A DNA stretch of 64,000 nucleotides from Lactarius indigo. Its lineage: Eukaryota; Basidiomycota; Agaricomycetes; Russulales; Russulaceae. Numbering within the stretch: the stretch's first letter is position 1; each line of letters opens with the position of its first letter. The notes beneath the pieces are model-generated. The model ran no database searches, was not told where the DNA came from, and saw nothing but the letters and a program-made list of their open reading frames with translations. Position numbers and translations under genes: made by a program. This document shows, piece by piece, positions 50,837-63,989 of the stretch. The stretch covers positions 682,001-746,000 of the forward strand of contig JAFKAC010000011.1 of NCBI GenBank assembly GCA_025766275.1, written 5' to 3'.

Positions 50837-51928
50837 GCATCGGGTTCTCGGTAGATGGGCTGCTTTGTGCTCGGTATAATACCCTCGGCCTGTGCCCCTT
50901 AATTTGAGCAGACTCTCTAATGGCATCCGTATTGCCCTTTTCGACGGAGCACCAATCACCCCGGCTTCCGGTACCTGGACCTAACTTAGAGACATGATTT
51001 TACACTCAGTCTACTCTAGTGGGCTTAGTGCGTAGTCCGGATGGCAGTGGCGTGACGTTTGTACACACGTCGGCCTTCTTTTTTTTTTTTTTCGGTTTAT
51101 CGCCATGGGGAGAAAAACATTTTCACAGCCCTCAAGCTTCTCTCACTTTTGATTCGGGATCACGTAGGACTCGTTCTTCTATCTGTTGTGCTATATGAAC
51201 CAGGTCGTATCGAACCAAGTACTTATCGAATAAGGAGGGCGGGAAGGAAGTTACAGTATGAGTATGCTTTCACACGTCAAATATGAATGCCGCCGGGATT
51301 GTCTCGATCTAGTTATTACCTTCCTATCTCTAGAATAGCGTGCCACAAGCAATTTTTCCTTGTGTCATCTGATCGTTTCTCTCGTACCGAGATACGCTAC
51401 GTACCAGTTGGATAAGGGTAGCCGTCACCGGCGATAGGGAGGTATCGTGTTCTCTTTGGAAGGAAGTAACGCCCCCAAGCCCGAACGGCCAGAGCCGTGA
51501 ACATTCGAACGTCGACACATGACCAGACACGATGCAAGACGCAGTTCCGGAAATGGGACGAGATATAAGGAGAACATGCACTGATGAACGTTTCATGACA
51601 AGTGCCAGTCAAGTGCCTCGCCTATTGGGAAACGGAACAAGACATGCCGAACACATGCCGCACCATTCCTTATATGGTACCGGACCGACGAAGGACTATA
51701 AAACATTGAGACGCGTCCGGTCTGGTGGTCGTTCGAACTTCGAGTTGGTGGCTTTTACTCTTTGATTCTGTCAATTCTGGTCCCTCTGAATACGCCCGCA
51801 GGCGATCGACTAGAGAAGCACACGAGACGCTGTCACTTAGTTTGACAGGTGACGTCACGGCTGTGGTGGACCGTTTCAGGCAGGTGGCAACGCTCCATTT
51901 CTTTCATTCAGTCGAGCCACTTCTTCTC
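50837..51928. other. Interval between the SNARE gene and the CSC1-like gene
   Basis: About 1.1 kb, no gene seen. A T tract of about 14 bases lies near 51079. Confidence 0.45.
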
Positions 51929-54900
51929 ATGGCGTTCTCAGCTCGCCGCTCCTCCCCCTTTCCCCCCATAACGCCCACCATCCCGAATGTATGTCTGTTT
52001 TTTTTTCTAGCCCATTTATTTTTTGTGCAGCTGCTCATCACTGCCTCGTAGGTCCGATCTCAGCGGGGCAACCACTGCCTCGACCAAGACCTTCTTGACG
52101 GCCTTGGCTCTGAACGGAATCATTGCCGCTGCTGAAATCGCAGCATTTACCTGCGCGAGGCCTTACTTCCGCCTCATTTACGAGCCGAGGAGTTTATCCG
52201 TTTTTGAAGCGTGCGCCTTTCCGTCGTCTTTCTTTACTCTGACATGCATTAATTCTGGTCTAGTAAACGGCAACCATCATTGTCCTCTCGCCTTTTGGGA
52301 TGGCCTGGCTCTGTCTTCTTTGCGGACTACCGCAAGATTAAGAGTATCAATGGACTGGACTCCTACTTCTTCGTCCGTTTCCTGCGCATGATGGTTCGCC
52401 TCATGCTGCCGATCTGGCTCGTATCCTGGGCTGTTCTTCTTCCCCTCACATCAGTCAACACAAACGTCCCTGGTGACACAGGTCTTGACATGTTCATTTT
52501 TGGCAACATCGGCACTACCGACCAGGATCGGTATTCGGCACATCTGGTGCTCACTTGGATATTCACGAGTAAGCTTCGAGGTCGACATCCCTACTCCGAT
52601 TCGCTGACACCTCTTACCTCTATAGTATGGGTTTGGTGGAACATCAAGTCTGAGATGGCGCACTACGTTCGCGTACGCCAGCACTATCTTGTCAGCTCCT
52701 CTCACTCTTCCACCGCTCAAGCTTGCTCTGTACTGGTCACCGGCATACCCCCAAAGTATCTCTCAGAATCCGCCCTTACCCGCCTCTTCAGCCACCTGCC
52801 GGGTGGTGTTCGCAAAGTGTGGATCAATCGTGACCTGGGAGATATGCCCGACCTGCACAACCAACGATTGAAGGCGTGTCAGATGCTCGAATCCGCCGAA
52901 ACATCTCTCCTTAATACAGCAATCAAGCGAAACGGCAAAACTCTAAAAAATGCCGCCAAGTCTGGGGATGGGGAAAGGGACGGCTCGGACACTGGGACCA
53001 CCAAACCTGTAAGCGATCCGGAGACTCGAAAAACCCCCATCGAGGAGCTGGTGCCCAAGGACAAGCGCCCATCGCATAGGCTGCCCCCTTTCTCTTGGAT
53101 GCCTTTCTCCATTCCTCTTTTGGGAAAGAAAGTCGATACAATCGAATGGGCGCGCGAACGGGTTCACGAATTGAATACCGAGTTGGCTCAAAGGCGTCAA
53201 ATTCTGGCACGTGACATCGCACGGACAACAGCCGCTGAGGTACAGATAACCACTCGAACGCACAACATCGGCGCAGGAAAGTTGAACATCGCCATACCCG
53301 CCGTTCCTGTCTCAATCCCCCTTGTTGGAACTCGCCCTGTCGTCGATTTCTCAGACCAGACATATCCGCCTGCGAATGGCGCGTTCATTTTGTTCAACAA
53401 ACAGATCGCAGCGCACATGGCGGCACAAATGCTTGTTCATCACGAAGCATATCGTATGTCGGACTCGCTGAAATATGTTGAGGTGGCGCCCGAGGATGTG
53501 ATTTGGGAAAATTTGGTCTTGAACCCCTACGAGCGGCGTGTACGGTTGGCACTTTCTTGGAGTGCAACCATTGGGTTGATCATCGTTTGGGCTATTCCCG
53601 GTAAGCGGACTCTCGAATCTTGCGCGGCCAACGTTCTCGAGCTAAAACGTAAATCTAGTGGCGTTTGTCGGGGCCATTTCGAATATCCATTCCCTGTGCA
53701 CGACATACCACTGGCTTGCGTGGATTTGCACTCTCCCAGCAATAGTTGTCAGCATCATTCAGGGTTTCCTCCCCGCGGTTTTGCTTGCGGTCCTCTTCAT
53801 GATGGTCCCGGTAGTGTTGCGGATATTGGCACGCTTGGAAGGCATCCCTCAGCGGACAGGTGTGGAGCTCAGCTTAATGGATAGGTTCTTCCTATTCCAA
53901 GTTATTGTGCGTTCATCTCGTATTGTTCCTCGAACACGCTTCTCATAAACATGGCAGAACGGCTTTTTGGTCGTCACACTCTCGTCCGGTATTATTGCTT
54001 CATTGCCAAGCCTAGTGAATAACCCGTCCTCGGTTCCAACACTCCTGGCTCAGGAACTCCCGAAAGCTTCAACTTTCTTCTTGACGTTAGTGTTTCTTAT
54101 ATTTTATTACACGTATGCTTATTCTGGGGGCCTAGTTTTATCATACTTCAGGGACTTTCTGGAACTGCCGGCGGATTCCTTCAAGCCGTGCCTTTGGCTA
54201 TGTACTATGTTAAAATCACTTTGCTTGGCTCCACCCCGCGCTCTGTATACAATATCAAGTACTCACCCCGTACATGTGACTGGGGAACTCTCTTCCCTAC
54301 TATGACGCAGCTGGTTGTCATCACGCTCGGTTACTCCATCATTTCTCCCATCATCAACGGCCTTGCCTTTGCGGCGTTCTTCTTGTTCTACATGTTGTAC
54401 AAATACCTTTTCACCTGGGTCAATGATCAACCGTCTTCCAGCGAAACGGGCGGTCTCTTCTTCCCGAAAGCAATCCAGCACGTGTTTGTGGGGCTTTACG
54501 TCCAGCAACTTTGCCTATGTGCATTGTTCTTCCTCGCACAGGGCAGCAATCATAAACCCAGCGCCATTCCGGAGGGTGCGCTGATGGTTGTGTTGATCGT
54601 ATTCACGGTGAGCATCATAGATGTTCGTACTCTATTAACTCGTGCTCACGTTCGAACTAGGCATTCTTCCAAAACACTATCCTTAATTCTTACGGCCCTC
54701 TCATAAAGTATCTACCTCTAACCCTTGCTGATAGGTCGTACGGTAGCGATGCGGGAGTCGAGCAGGGGGCTCCTACGACCGCGGGTGCGCCACAACCCGT
54801 GCCATCGGGTTCTGACGTCAAGGTCACCGATTACGGCAATATATCCGCGTCTGGTTCCAATCAACAACCCAACGAAGTGGCACAGCCTGGTAGCGCCGAT

Positions 54901-55293
54901 GACAATGCTGCAGAACGCGCAGAAACTTCCTCATTCACGAATGAATCACGCGCGTCATCCCCATCTCCATCCGCACGACCTAAGGAAGCAGAGGGCCCTA
55001 CCGATTTCAGCCACCCTGCTGCCGTGGAGGAGCAGCGCATGGTATGGTTACCCAAGGACCCTCTCGGTCTTATACACGAGATCGAGCAGGACCTTGCCTC
55101 GCAAGACATTCTGTATTCTACGGAGGGTGCTGAAATGGACAGCAAAGGTCACGTCAACGTGACCATGGCGCCGCCGGAGGAGGTCCGGCGTGCCCCGATG
55201 GAGGCGAAACCTCCACCATCTCCAGACGAGGGCGAGGGAGACGAGATACGAGCGCTTGCCTCGCAGAAGGGCTCTGTTGAGAGTAAGGCATGA
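51929..55293 (+). CDS. CSC1/OSCA/TMEM63-type calcium-permeable channel (RSN1, DUF221 family)
   Basis: Firm exons: 52052-52210, 52264-52568, 52626-53600, 53659-53906, 53958-54085, 54136-54607 and 54661-55293, about 970 aa. First membrane helix TKTFLTALALNGIIAAAEIA, then YFRLIYEPRSL, FFADYRKIKSINGLD, YFFVRFLRMMVRLMLPIW and the cytosolic RNA-recognition-like domain with CSVLVTGIPPKYLSE and VRKVWINRDL. The DUF221 pore region includes AFVGAISNIHSLC, GVELSLMDRFFLFQVING and LLGSTPRSVYNIKYSP, then FSP-like helices and an acidic/Ser-rich tail. These are osmosensitive or mechanosensitive cation channels. The 5' end is uncertain: the first firm exon starts in a phase that the ATG at 51929 can supply only with an unusual GTTCTC donor (ATGGC|GTTCTC). 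Another start exon is possible. Confidence 0.88.
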
Positions 55294-56691
55294 ATCTGGG
55301 TTCGCGGAAGAATATTACGACTACTAGTTAGGATACGGACCCCCCTGGGGGCACGATTTATTTCGAAGACGATTGTTCTATCTATCTACGGATATATCAT
55401 TCATGTTTATCTCGTTGCATTGCAATATATAGGAGTGTTCTTGTTTATAATTAGACTGGCGGAAATCGTCGTCAGAACATGCGCTCCACATTGTCGGAGA
55501 TCACAGCTGTATCAACTACATGTAGGCCACACACTCAAAAATAGACAAAAGAGCCGTCTTGTGCGCAGCGCCGTCGATTGCCGCTCTCTTATCTTGTGTA
55601 AAGAACATATCAAATCGTTTTGTTTATGCATCTGGCGACTCCCGCCGTGCCAGTACTGTACAAGAAGGACAGCAGGTCGTATCAATGAATTACCGATCAA
55701 ATCAAGTGATGCACTTAGGCTGACACCTGGCAGATAGTAGACCTCGGGAATTTTCCGCCGTCAAAATAAAGAAATTGCCTTGTATTCGCAGGTACATAGG
55801 AATGCCTTCGAGAAGACGAACACCCCATAGGCGTACGTGGGCGTGTGAATCTCGCACTATCTTTCAGCACTCACAGTTCCGTTGTCCTCCCTTCCGACAA
55901 AAAATGTAGTTGATGGATCCTTGTGCCTGTTCATTCTTGTTTGTCTACGTCTTCCTAGTAATTCCACGAGGAACCCCTCCTGCTCAACGCGCCTGTAACT
56001 GGTGAACGTACGATCTTTCTCTGACTAGCCTTGAGATGGGGGCTATCACCAAAGGTTATCTACTCATCGCATTCTATTGTAACCCAAGGAAATCATCTTT
56101 ACCGACACTGGAATGCTCAAAGCTCAGCGCTGAGACGTCGATCGGCGGCTAATTCGTGATCTAGATAAGAAAAAGGCAGCGAAAAGCGGGTTTACAGTAA
56201 CACGGTCGAAATATAATTCAGGGGGCACGGCGAATTTACGAGGGGCTGATGCAAGAAGTTCGCATCCCCCCCTCCCCAATTGTGTCCTAGGTCAATGACG
56301 ACTATCAATTTCACTTTGATGGCGGTACATTGCTTCAAGTCCACTTAAAAGATACGTGTGAGACGCTAGATCATACAGATAAGCATACATTTATTGGGCC
56401 CATCGTAACAAGTCGCAGAAATGAGGATTTCACTCCGCACGCGTCGTAAAATCACTCGATTCCTAAGTGCAGTCTGCACCCTGCTGGGACAACCGGTCAC
56501 TGGTCCAGCATATACTATACATAAGAATGCATGATAAGAGTAGAGTACCGTCTTGATGTGAAAACGTCAAGGTGTCGGGAATTAATGTCGGCTGTTGGAT
56601 GTCATTTCTACATCACTATATTACAAGAGTCAGCGGAAGTGCCAGTGAGGCATGGGGTCCTTGACGATTTCGGGTGTGGGTGAAGGATAGT
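55294..56691. other. Convergent 3' region
   Basis: About 1.4 kb between the CSC1-like gene and a minus-strand gene. No gene seen. Confidence 0.45.
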
Positions 56692-58601
56692 TCACATGCC
56701 CGCAGACACCACGAGAGTCAGCAGCACGACCGCTACAAGAAGGCATACGGAAAAGAAAAATGTGAGAGGAATGCTAACAAATGCCATCCAAAAGTGCTGG
56801 ATCGTCAACAGGACCAACGCCCAGATGAACAGCGCCTGCGGCAGGCTATGGACAACCGCAATCAGCCGAAAATCATCGCACATAATCCAGTCATCTAGGT
56901 GCACAGCCTGTCAAACGTCAAAGTTAACTGCAACCACTTAGTAGAAGGGGATCAGTTCAAGTTCGCTCACTGAGGTGATGGCTTTCGCGCTTACAAGCCT
57001 CCGCTGTACTTGCAAGAGGGTCAATGTCACGATCAAGCCGAGGATGCAGAGCGTCAATGCGACCTTGGTCAAGGAAGGGAAAGAAGAAACTCGCAACATA
57101 AAAATATTAGCACTGCAGATTACCGGACATCAGCTGGGTATTTCTGGTAGAAGGCTTTCTCACCTGAGGAGCGCCAACATCTTGAAGAAGCAGTCAGTAA
57201 GAAGACCACACAATGTAGATTTTGCTTACTCGTGATCTTTCTCGCTTCAAATTGACAACCGTCTCAGAAACGTGCTTGCGCCAACGGGATGTGCAAATGA
57301 CCCGGTCCGTACAAAGACTCACAAAGCGCGCCCGATAGTCATCAGGCAATCCAAAAAGCAGGACTTTCGATACGGCTGTCAAGATGAGACACCGTTTGCT
57401 ACCTGCAACCACCAAGAGAGGTTAGATTATCCAGAGGACGAACGGTATTGATTTTCACCGAAATGGATAAAGGAGCGATGGCGTGCTGGAATAAAAGGGT
57501 TCAGGAGGAGTCCCAGATGCACATACATATGATTTACCGACAGTCGCCCATAACCTAGCGACGTAAATAGTGGTGTGAGGGTCAGAGGCTTGGTCTACCA
57601 TACCAGAACTAGTTAACTGAAGGTCATTTACGGTGTTCTAAGTGAAATATACTATACCTTTCCTGCGCTCAAGAATATCGATTAACACTTCACACTGTTC
57701 AATTGTGAACGGATATGTGAGGGGTTCCAAAGGAGAGGGGTCTAAAAGGCAGCCCATTACTCCCAGGTGTGTCAGCAAACAAATTATTTTTCCTCACCTG
57801 TACAGATGAGAAAAATAATAGCGTGAAGCTCATTCAGGGCCACTGCAGAATAATTAGAAGCGGTCTGGGGGAACAGTTCGACATGGATCCAGTAATTCTC
57901 TTGCAATGAATGACCTGGATATGAACTTTTAGCTCACCTCCTAGTTGTGAGAATGAGCTGATCAGAGACATACGGAGATGACCACCTGAGAAGGAGCGTG
58001 AGGGTGCAATTTCATTTACATTGAGTGTATGCAACCAGAAGACGGTGTGAAATGCGTGGTCCACAAAGTAATAGTTGCAGGCGCATGAATCATGGTGAAT
58101 TTCGAGAAACAAATGCGAGGTCTCTAAGAGGTGAATGTTTCTCTCGGTGATCACATTGTAGACGATAGCCAGCCATGCATTCAAGAGGTCTGATACGCCT
58201 GGCTCCACAATGCGGGCCTCCGTGACAACTGTGATTCCCAGAGGTGTCGTGGTGTGAGCATAGTGCTTCCCCTCTGGGTGAGCGGAAACGGTCCATCCCT
58301 GGAACTCGTACAATGGCCTTGGGATGATTAGTTCCAAAATTTCCGTGCTACTGATGTAGAAAACAGGCATACATCAATGCAAAACCAGGTCCAGGTGGGG
58401 CAATGGTCTGGGAGACACGGCGTACACTAAAAAAAAAAGGTCACAAGTCATGTAGTCATGAGCTGTGAGAGGTCCCCTAACTTACGGCAAGGTGCCTGGA
58501 TACCTTGAGTCTCTAATGGCGGAAGGAAGGATCGGGAACAAGTTTGACTCGTTGGCATTAACATACTTCGCAGGACCAGAAACATTGTTTAAAGTAGACA
58601 T
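56692..58601 (-). CDS. WW-like/multi-TM protein, paralogue A
   Basis: Eleven exons (58601-58486, 58426-58373, 58317-57974, 57914-57798, 57741-57658, 57594-57538, 57485-57444, 57402-57230, 57180-57164, 57112-56971, 56907-56692) sum to 1362 nt, 453 aa. The N-terminus is MSTLNNVSGPAKYVNANESN. A WW-like start, FQGWTVSAHPEGKHYA, lacks the second Trp of a true WW domain and is followed by LFLEIHHDSCACNYYFVDH and TVFWLHTLN. The C-terminal half has hydrophobic segments (LTLCILGLIVTLTLLQ, FRLIAVVHSLPQALFIWALV, FFFSVCLLVAVVLLTLVV), probably two to four membrane helices. Exon lengths largely match paralogue B (344, 84, 17 and 142 nt are identical). A 41-nt intron (57403-57443) occupies a position that is exonic in B and contains a stop if retained. 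I recognise the family as an agaricomycete expansion of unknown function. Confidence 0.72.
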
Positions 58602-61600
58602 GTCGTAGGTTCCTTCGCAGGTTCAGGAATGGCGGGGGACAGGAGATTGAGCAGTCGTCGAAGTAGTATTTATTTATCTGAGGTCGGCCCGGTCTCAGGT
58701 GTAGAGGGGCTACAGCAGTGCCAGTGACTTGAGTCGGTATGTCCGGCGCGGCCATTGCTCCACCCATCACAATCTTACCTATCACAATCACAATATCTAG
58801 GCCTCGGCTTATCTGTTGCATGTTGACGCCACTAAGATCCTGTGTTGGTACAATGATCTGTTCTATTTTTCTTCTTCTTTTGATTCAGCACTTATCTTTT
58901 CGGACAGCACCTAAGTGGAGACATGGTCGCTTGCATGGTCGTGGTCAGTAGTTGCTATATTAGCATTGGGACCAAAGACACGTGGGCAGAATTACTGGCG
59001 GCACAGCAGACGAACACGACATATAAGAAATGGCTGAACGGTGTGAAAGGTAACTGGTAATAGCAGATGTCATGTGCGCCAACTCAACAGAGAAGTGGAA
59101 AGGAAGGAGCTGAGATCCGACCTCTGAGTACCAGAACGATGGTACAGTAATACATCGCCTGTCCCTGCAAGGGTCATGGGTGCACGAGTACTGCATGAGT
59201 CGCTGAAATTACTGAAACACCGAAGTGGCGCAAGGGGACCAGCCAGCGTGGATGGACAGGGATCACAGCGAAGGGCAAGACGGTCAATTGGATATTGATC
59301 GTTTACGTAGGTTACTGCCCTTCCGTCTGGTAGCGCCATTACTCAGTGGCTCAGCGGCTCGGCTAAGGACAGGTGTGTACGTTACAGTAAGTAAACTTAG
59401 ACCTCACCACACTACCGGGTTTCTTATAGTAAAGAAAAAAAAACCAAAAAACCATCGGGCAAGCTATTTGGTTCGGCGCCTCTGCCGTCGTACACAGTTC
59501 TTTTCCGCTCCTGGTGTCATTGCCACGCCGCCGCCGCCCCATATCAACGTATCGACCCTGTGCTTCTTACCCTTACAACCCCGGAGGTAAATCAACAACA
59601 GGCTTACTGAAATGTGATTCCAGTGCCGGCATGTAGGGCACCCTACCCCGCAGCGTCGGAATTGACGGTGAAAACTACATTATTGTAAAGAAGTGACGCA
59701 TTTTCCCAAGCCTTTTGCCCCGGATCTTTCTTTGTCTCTTAGTTCCTCATTTCGGCGGTGCTGTATTTCCGACAAGGTGTAGTTGGTGTATCTCTTTGAA
59801 TCGGAGAAATACTATCCCTTCTGATGGCCAAAAAGACAACACCGTGACGAGCAGGATCTCGTGTTTGGTCGTCTCCGTCGGTCTGCGGTGTCTCCCTGAC
59901 TATGGCATATTCTCGCAAAGACCACCGAATGCCAGTGTGTGCGCCGACAAAACGCGGGTCCGTGGCCCTCGTATATTGCCAGGTGCCATTCTTGCTGCGT
60001 AATAAAGCAATGTTCTTGAGTACAAAGTACAGTTGGAAACTTTGCACCCTCATCTAACTTATGTTCCAATAGCAGTCCCACCCATCATGTCATTTCCCTG
60101 CCGCTCAAACCTGCTCGTAACTGGGGAATGCAAATACGATCTGGACCCACTGCAGCCTCATAGAGATTTGGTCACGACTGATTTCACTTGGCTCGACATT
60201 CCCAAGTTTACGGTTGCGGCGTAATCAATACCACATTGGGATCCTGTGACCCCAGAGTTTTATGAACTTCGGTGCGGAGTCACCACCGGGCGCATAATCA
60301 CATCAAAAGGACGTCCACGCGTTGCGCGCTCTATCTGGAACCAAGAAGGACGGCAATCGCGGATCAAGCATAGTGGAGCGTTCAAACTGGGCAGTAGACC
60401 TGTGGCGGCGGCGACCTTGGTGGTATTTCAGGACGAAAAAAAAAAGAAGCACGAGAAGCGATACCGTACTAAAAGTTGATTGCGCCAATAATGTGTTCGG
60501 AGCGGATGTAACGCGCAACAGGTTGTGAGTGATACTCTATAGAGAACGGGCGCCTGACCTCCTTTGTGTTCATCAACTTCGACTTTGGTGGGACATTGGT
60601 TGAGCCTGAGCGTACTTGATAGTAGGATACGCATGACGTTTTCTCTAGTGAGCGTCCCGTCACGAAGAAGGCGCACTCGAGATAACGACTATTGGATTCG
60701 CCTGGGCCTCGTTTTATGAAGGTCTTCTCTTTTGGGGAGTCGCGACAATGAGGGGTTCTGTTACTGAATCCAAGTCATGTTTGGGGCATTCCTACGGACT
60801 ACGACGTCCCACACATTTCAAGAGGTAGCCGATTATCCGGTGATAAGTCGGAATGGAAGGCGGCCAACATGGGAATCCTCAGTTATGCAGTGGCGGCGCC
60901 AGTCGCACTGCAACCTGGGGACTTCGACTCGGAACATATTAGTAGCCTCACCAGCTGTGCGATGTTTCAAATTGGTTTCGGCGATTGTACAATGGAAGAT
61001 GACGCGATCGGTGGCGACGGAGAACTGATCGGATCACGGCAGATGCTGTCCAAATGTGCGACTAACTTGGGAGGTGCGTTGTTCTTTGCTCTATTCGACG
61101 CCATCAGTACACCTATCAGCTTCTCCGCCACGGCATCTTGGCCTGGTCCCACCACACCGTGACAACGCCGGCGTTCTCCCCCTCAGTTGAGTGTTATCTC
61201 ACCAGCAGGAGGTCGTGTGCGATCTGTCCATTGACCGATTCACACGGTGGGTAGGTGTCTTGTGAGGTTTTCCTGGTAGCCTCGAAAATTTCATGTGGGT
61301 AGGTTTGCGGCACCTAGAGCTTTAGCGGGACCTTCGGCGGTGTGCACCTGGCCAGCACGCACACGCACGCCCATCGCGAGGCATCACCGTGCGAGACACT
61401 GGTCATCTGGTGCGGCCAATTTCTTTCTCAAAGGCGAAATTACTCCGAAGCGACTTGGACGCTGGTCGATAGCCTGAGGACCACGCACCTGGCACTTGTC
61501 ATGCATCCGTATACAGTATGCAGCTGTATGAGCTTAACCGTATGGGGATCTAGCACTGCCACTATCGCCATCCTATCTCTCACGCACGTCACGCACTGCA

Positions 61601-61959
61601 CACGCCTCCTAATATTGTCATATTCTGACGTGTGGCTGAGTATGCCGCCGGGAACCTGCAGTGCCTCAGGAAAACGAGGCGGTGCTTACTATGCCAAGGG
61701 TTAGGTCACCTTGTGACTAGTAAAGTGTCAAAGAACAGCGGTTAGATGGCGCAGCGTAAGGCAAAATGTGCACCCGTCGGCGAAAAAAATACCTCGATAT
61801 GCGATGACCTCCCTTCGCATACGGCTGAGGTTGTTTAATCAAAACAGCGTTCGGGCCTATTTCAAGAGTCGGAGCCTCATACAAGCAAGTGTACCTATCG
61901 AACATACGATTGTGTTGTAAGAACAGAATATCATGCGCAAAACTTTGGCGTCTCCGAGT
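58602..61959. other. Gene-poor 3.4-kb interval between the two paralogues
   Basis: No supportable gene. The longest stray frame (60869-61162 plus) has no motif. The interval contains paralogue A's promoter and the 3' flank of B. I did not see remains of a third paralogue copy. Confidence 0.45.
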
Positions 61960-63989
61960 CTAAATATTAGCGTTTTCTGTGAGATTCACGGACTGATTTG
62001 TTGCAGGAGTCAGAGAGGGTATAGGAGCCGGCAGTGTGGTGTCCTCGGAGGTTTTCGGGCATGGGTGAAGGGCCCTCCATATGCCCCCGCATTGAACGAC
62101 AAGCGCGGTTGCTATGGGAAGGAATGTGGCAAGGAGCATCGGAAGGGGGAGACTGGCAAAGATCATCCAAAAGCCCTGCATGGCAAACAAGAACAATGCC
62201 CAGGTGAACAATGCCTGAGGAAGACTATGGATGATCGCAATCAGTCGAAAACGACCATGGCTCAGATGGTTTGTGCTCGGGTTGCCCAAATGCACAACCT
62301 GTTAGAAGTCAACCGCAAATTCCGGGTTATAGGAAACGTCGCTATGCTCACTGTAGTGATGGCGTTTGTACTGAGAAGTCTCCGCTGTTCTTGCACGAGG
62401 AACAATGCCGTGACTACGCCGAGTATGCAGAGTAATAGCGAAGAGCTAGAAAAGGCGGGAAAGGAAGACAGTGGCATCATATGAACGTTCGCACTGCATA
62501 GAATAAAAGATGAACTGGGTTTTTTCCGGGTAGGAGAAAATTTCCTCACATGATAAGTCCCAACATCTTGGAGAAAGAGGTCAGCAAAGACCCCACAGCA
62601 AAAGCGATTCAACTTACCGATGACATCATCTGCTTCAAATCTTCAACCGTCTCAGACATATGCTCGCGCCAACGGGACGTGTTGACGAGTTGGTCTAACC
62701 AAAGGCTCTTGAACCGCGCCTGGTACCCATCGGGAAATCCAAAAAGAAGCGCATTCGATATGATCCCCAAGAGGACGCTCCATTTGCTATCTTGAATCTC
62801 CAAAGTAGATCGACCGAGGGAGAGTCGACAGTGATCTTCACCGAAATGGGTTAAGCGATGGCTTGCTGCGATAGGAGGGTTCATAAGAGGGCCCACAGAA
62901 TTGCAGAGGCTCAAACCTTACCAACAGTCACCCATAACCCCGCGATATAAGTAGTGACGTAGGAGTTGTGAGTATGATCTGCTGTGAACCAGTTAACTGG
63001 AGGCCGCGCAAGATAAACTAAGCGAATCTTACCTTTCTTGTGCTCAAGAAGATCAATAATCTCTTCCCTCTGCTCGGCCGTGTAGGGGAAAGTGGGGGTA
63101 TCCGAGGTAGAGGCATCTAGATACTGTCTGTCACGCTGGGTACATCGGCAAATAAGAGATCTCCTGTTTCACCTGCGCGGGCATGCAAAAACACGAATTG
63201 AAGATCATTCAGGGCCTGAACAGAATATTGAGACGCGGCATCGGGAAACAGTCCGACATGGATCCAGTAATTTTCCTCTAGGGCATATTCTGCGCCTGGA
63301 CTTTAAGCTCACTTAACAATACGGATGGATATACGAGACATACGGAAATGGCCTTTTGTGAAGGTGTGTTGAGGCCGGACGAAGACTGTGTCGGGTGTGT
63401 GCAACCAGAAGACGGTGCGAAGGTTATGATCCGCGAAGTAATAGTTGCAAGAACCTGAATGCTTATGAATTTCGAGGAACAAATGCGAGGTTTCCGGAAG
63501 GTGAACGCGTTTCTCGGTGAGCGTATTGCAGATGAGAGATAGCCAGGCATTCAGCTGATCGGCAACCCCAGGTTCGGCGATGCGGGCCTCGGTGACCATC
63601 GTGATTCCTGCCGACACCTTGATGTGAGCATAAGGATTCCCCTTTGGGTGAGTGGATATGGTCCATCCTTGGAACTGGTAGGATGGTCTTCGGGAGGGTC
63701 AACCCCGAAAGTTCTATCGTGCGAACGCGGAAAATCGACATGTGACGCACACTGATCCAAGATTGGTTCCCAATGGGACAATCGTCGTCGAGCCATGCAC
63801 ACTGGAAAAAAAAAAGAAAAAAAGGAGGTCACGAGATGATTGGTAGCGTGAGAAACCTCTAGCTTACCGCGTTGCGGCTTGACATCTCGAGTCTCTTATG
63901 GTGGAAGGGAGGATCGGGAATAAGTTGGACTCGTCGGCGTTAAAATCATTCATGACACTAGAAATACCGTTCGAGGCAGACTCGGACAT
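61960..63989 (-). CDS. WW-like/multi-TM protein, paralogue B
   Basis: Ten exons (63989-63868, 63801-63751, 63687-63344, 63295-63173, 63116-63033, 62981-62922, 62865-62618, 62566-62550, 62493-62352, 62298-61960) sum to 1530 nt, 509 aa. N-terminus MSESASNGISSVMNDFN, then ADESNLFPILPSTIRDSR as in A. The WW-like segment is FQGWTISTHPKGNPYAH, followed by LFLEIHKHSGSCNYYFADH and NYWIHVGLFPDAAS. A middle exon contains HFGEDHCRLSLGRSTLEI, which is interrupted by an intron in A. C-terminal membrane segments are LLCILGVVTALFLVQ and FRLIAIIHSLPQALFTWALF, then a hydrophilic tail ending NLTENANI that A lacks. Same orientation and the same splice phases as A show recent duplication. Function unknown. Confidence 0.78.
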
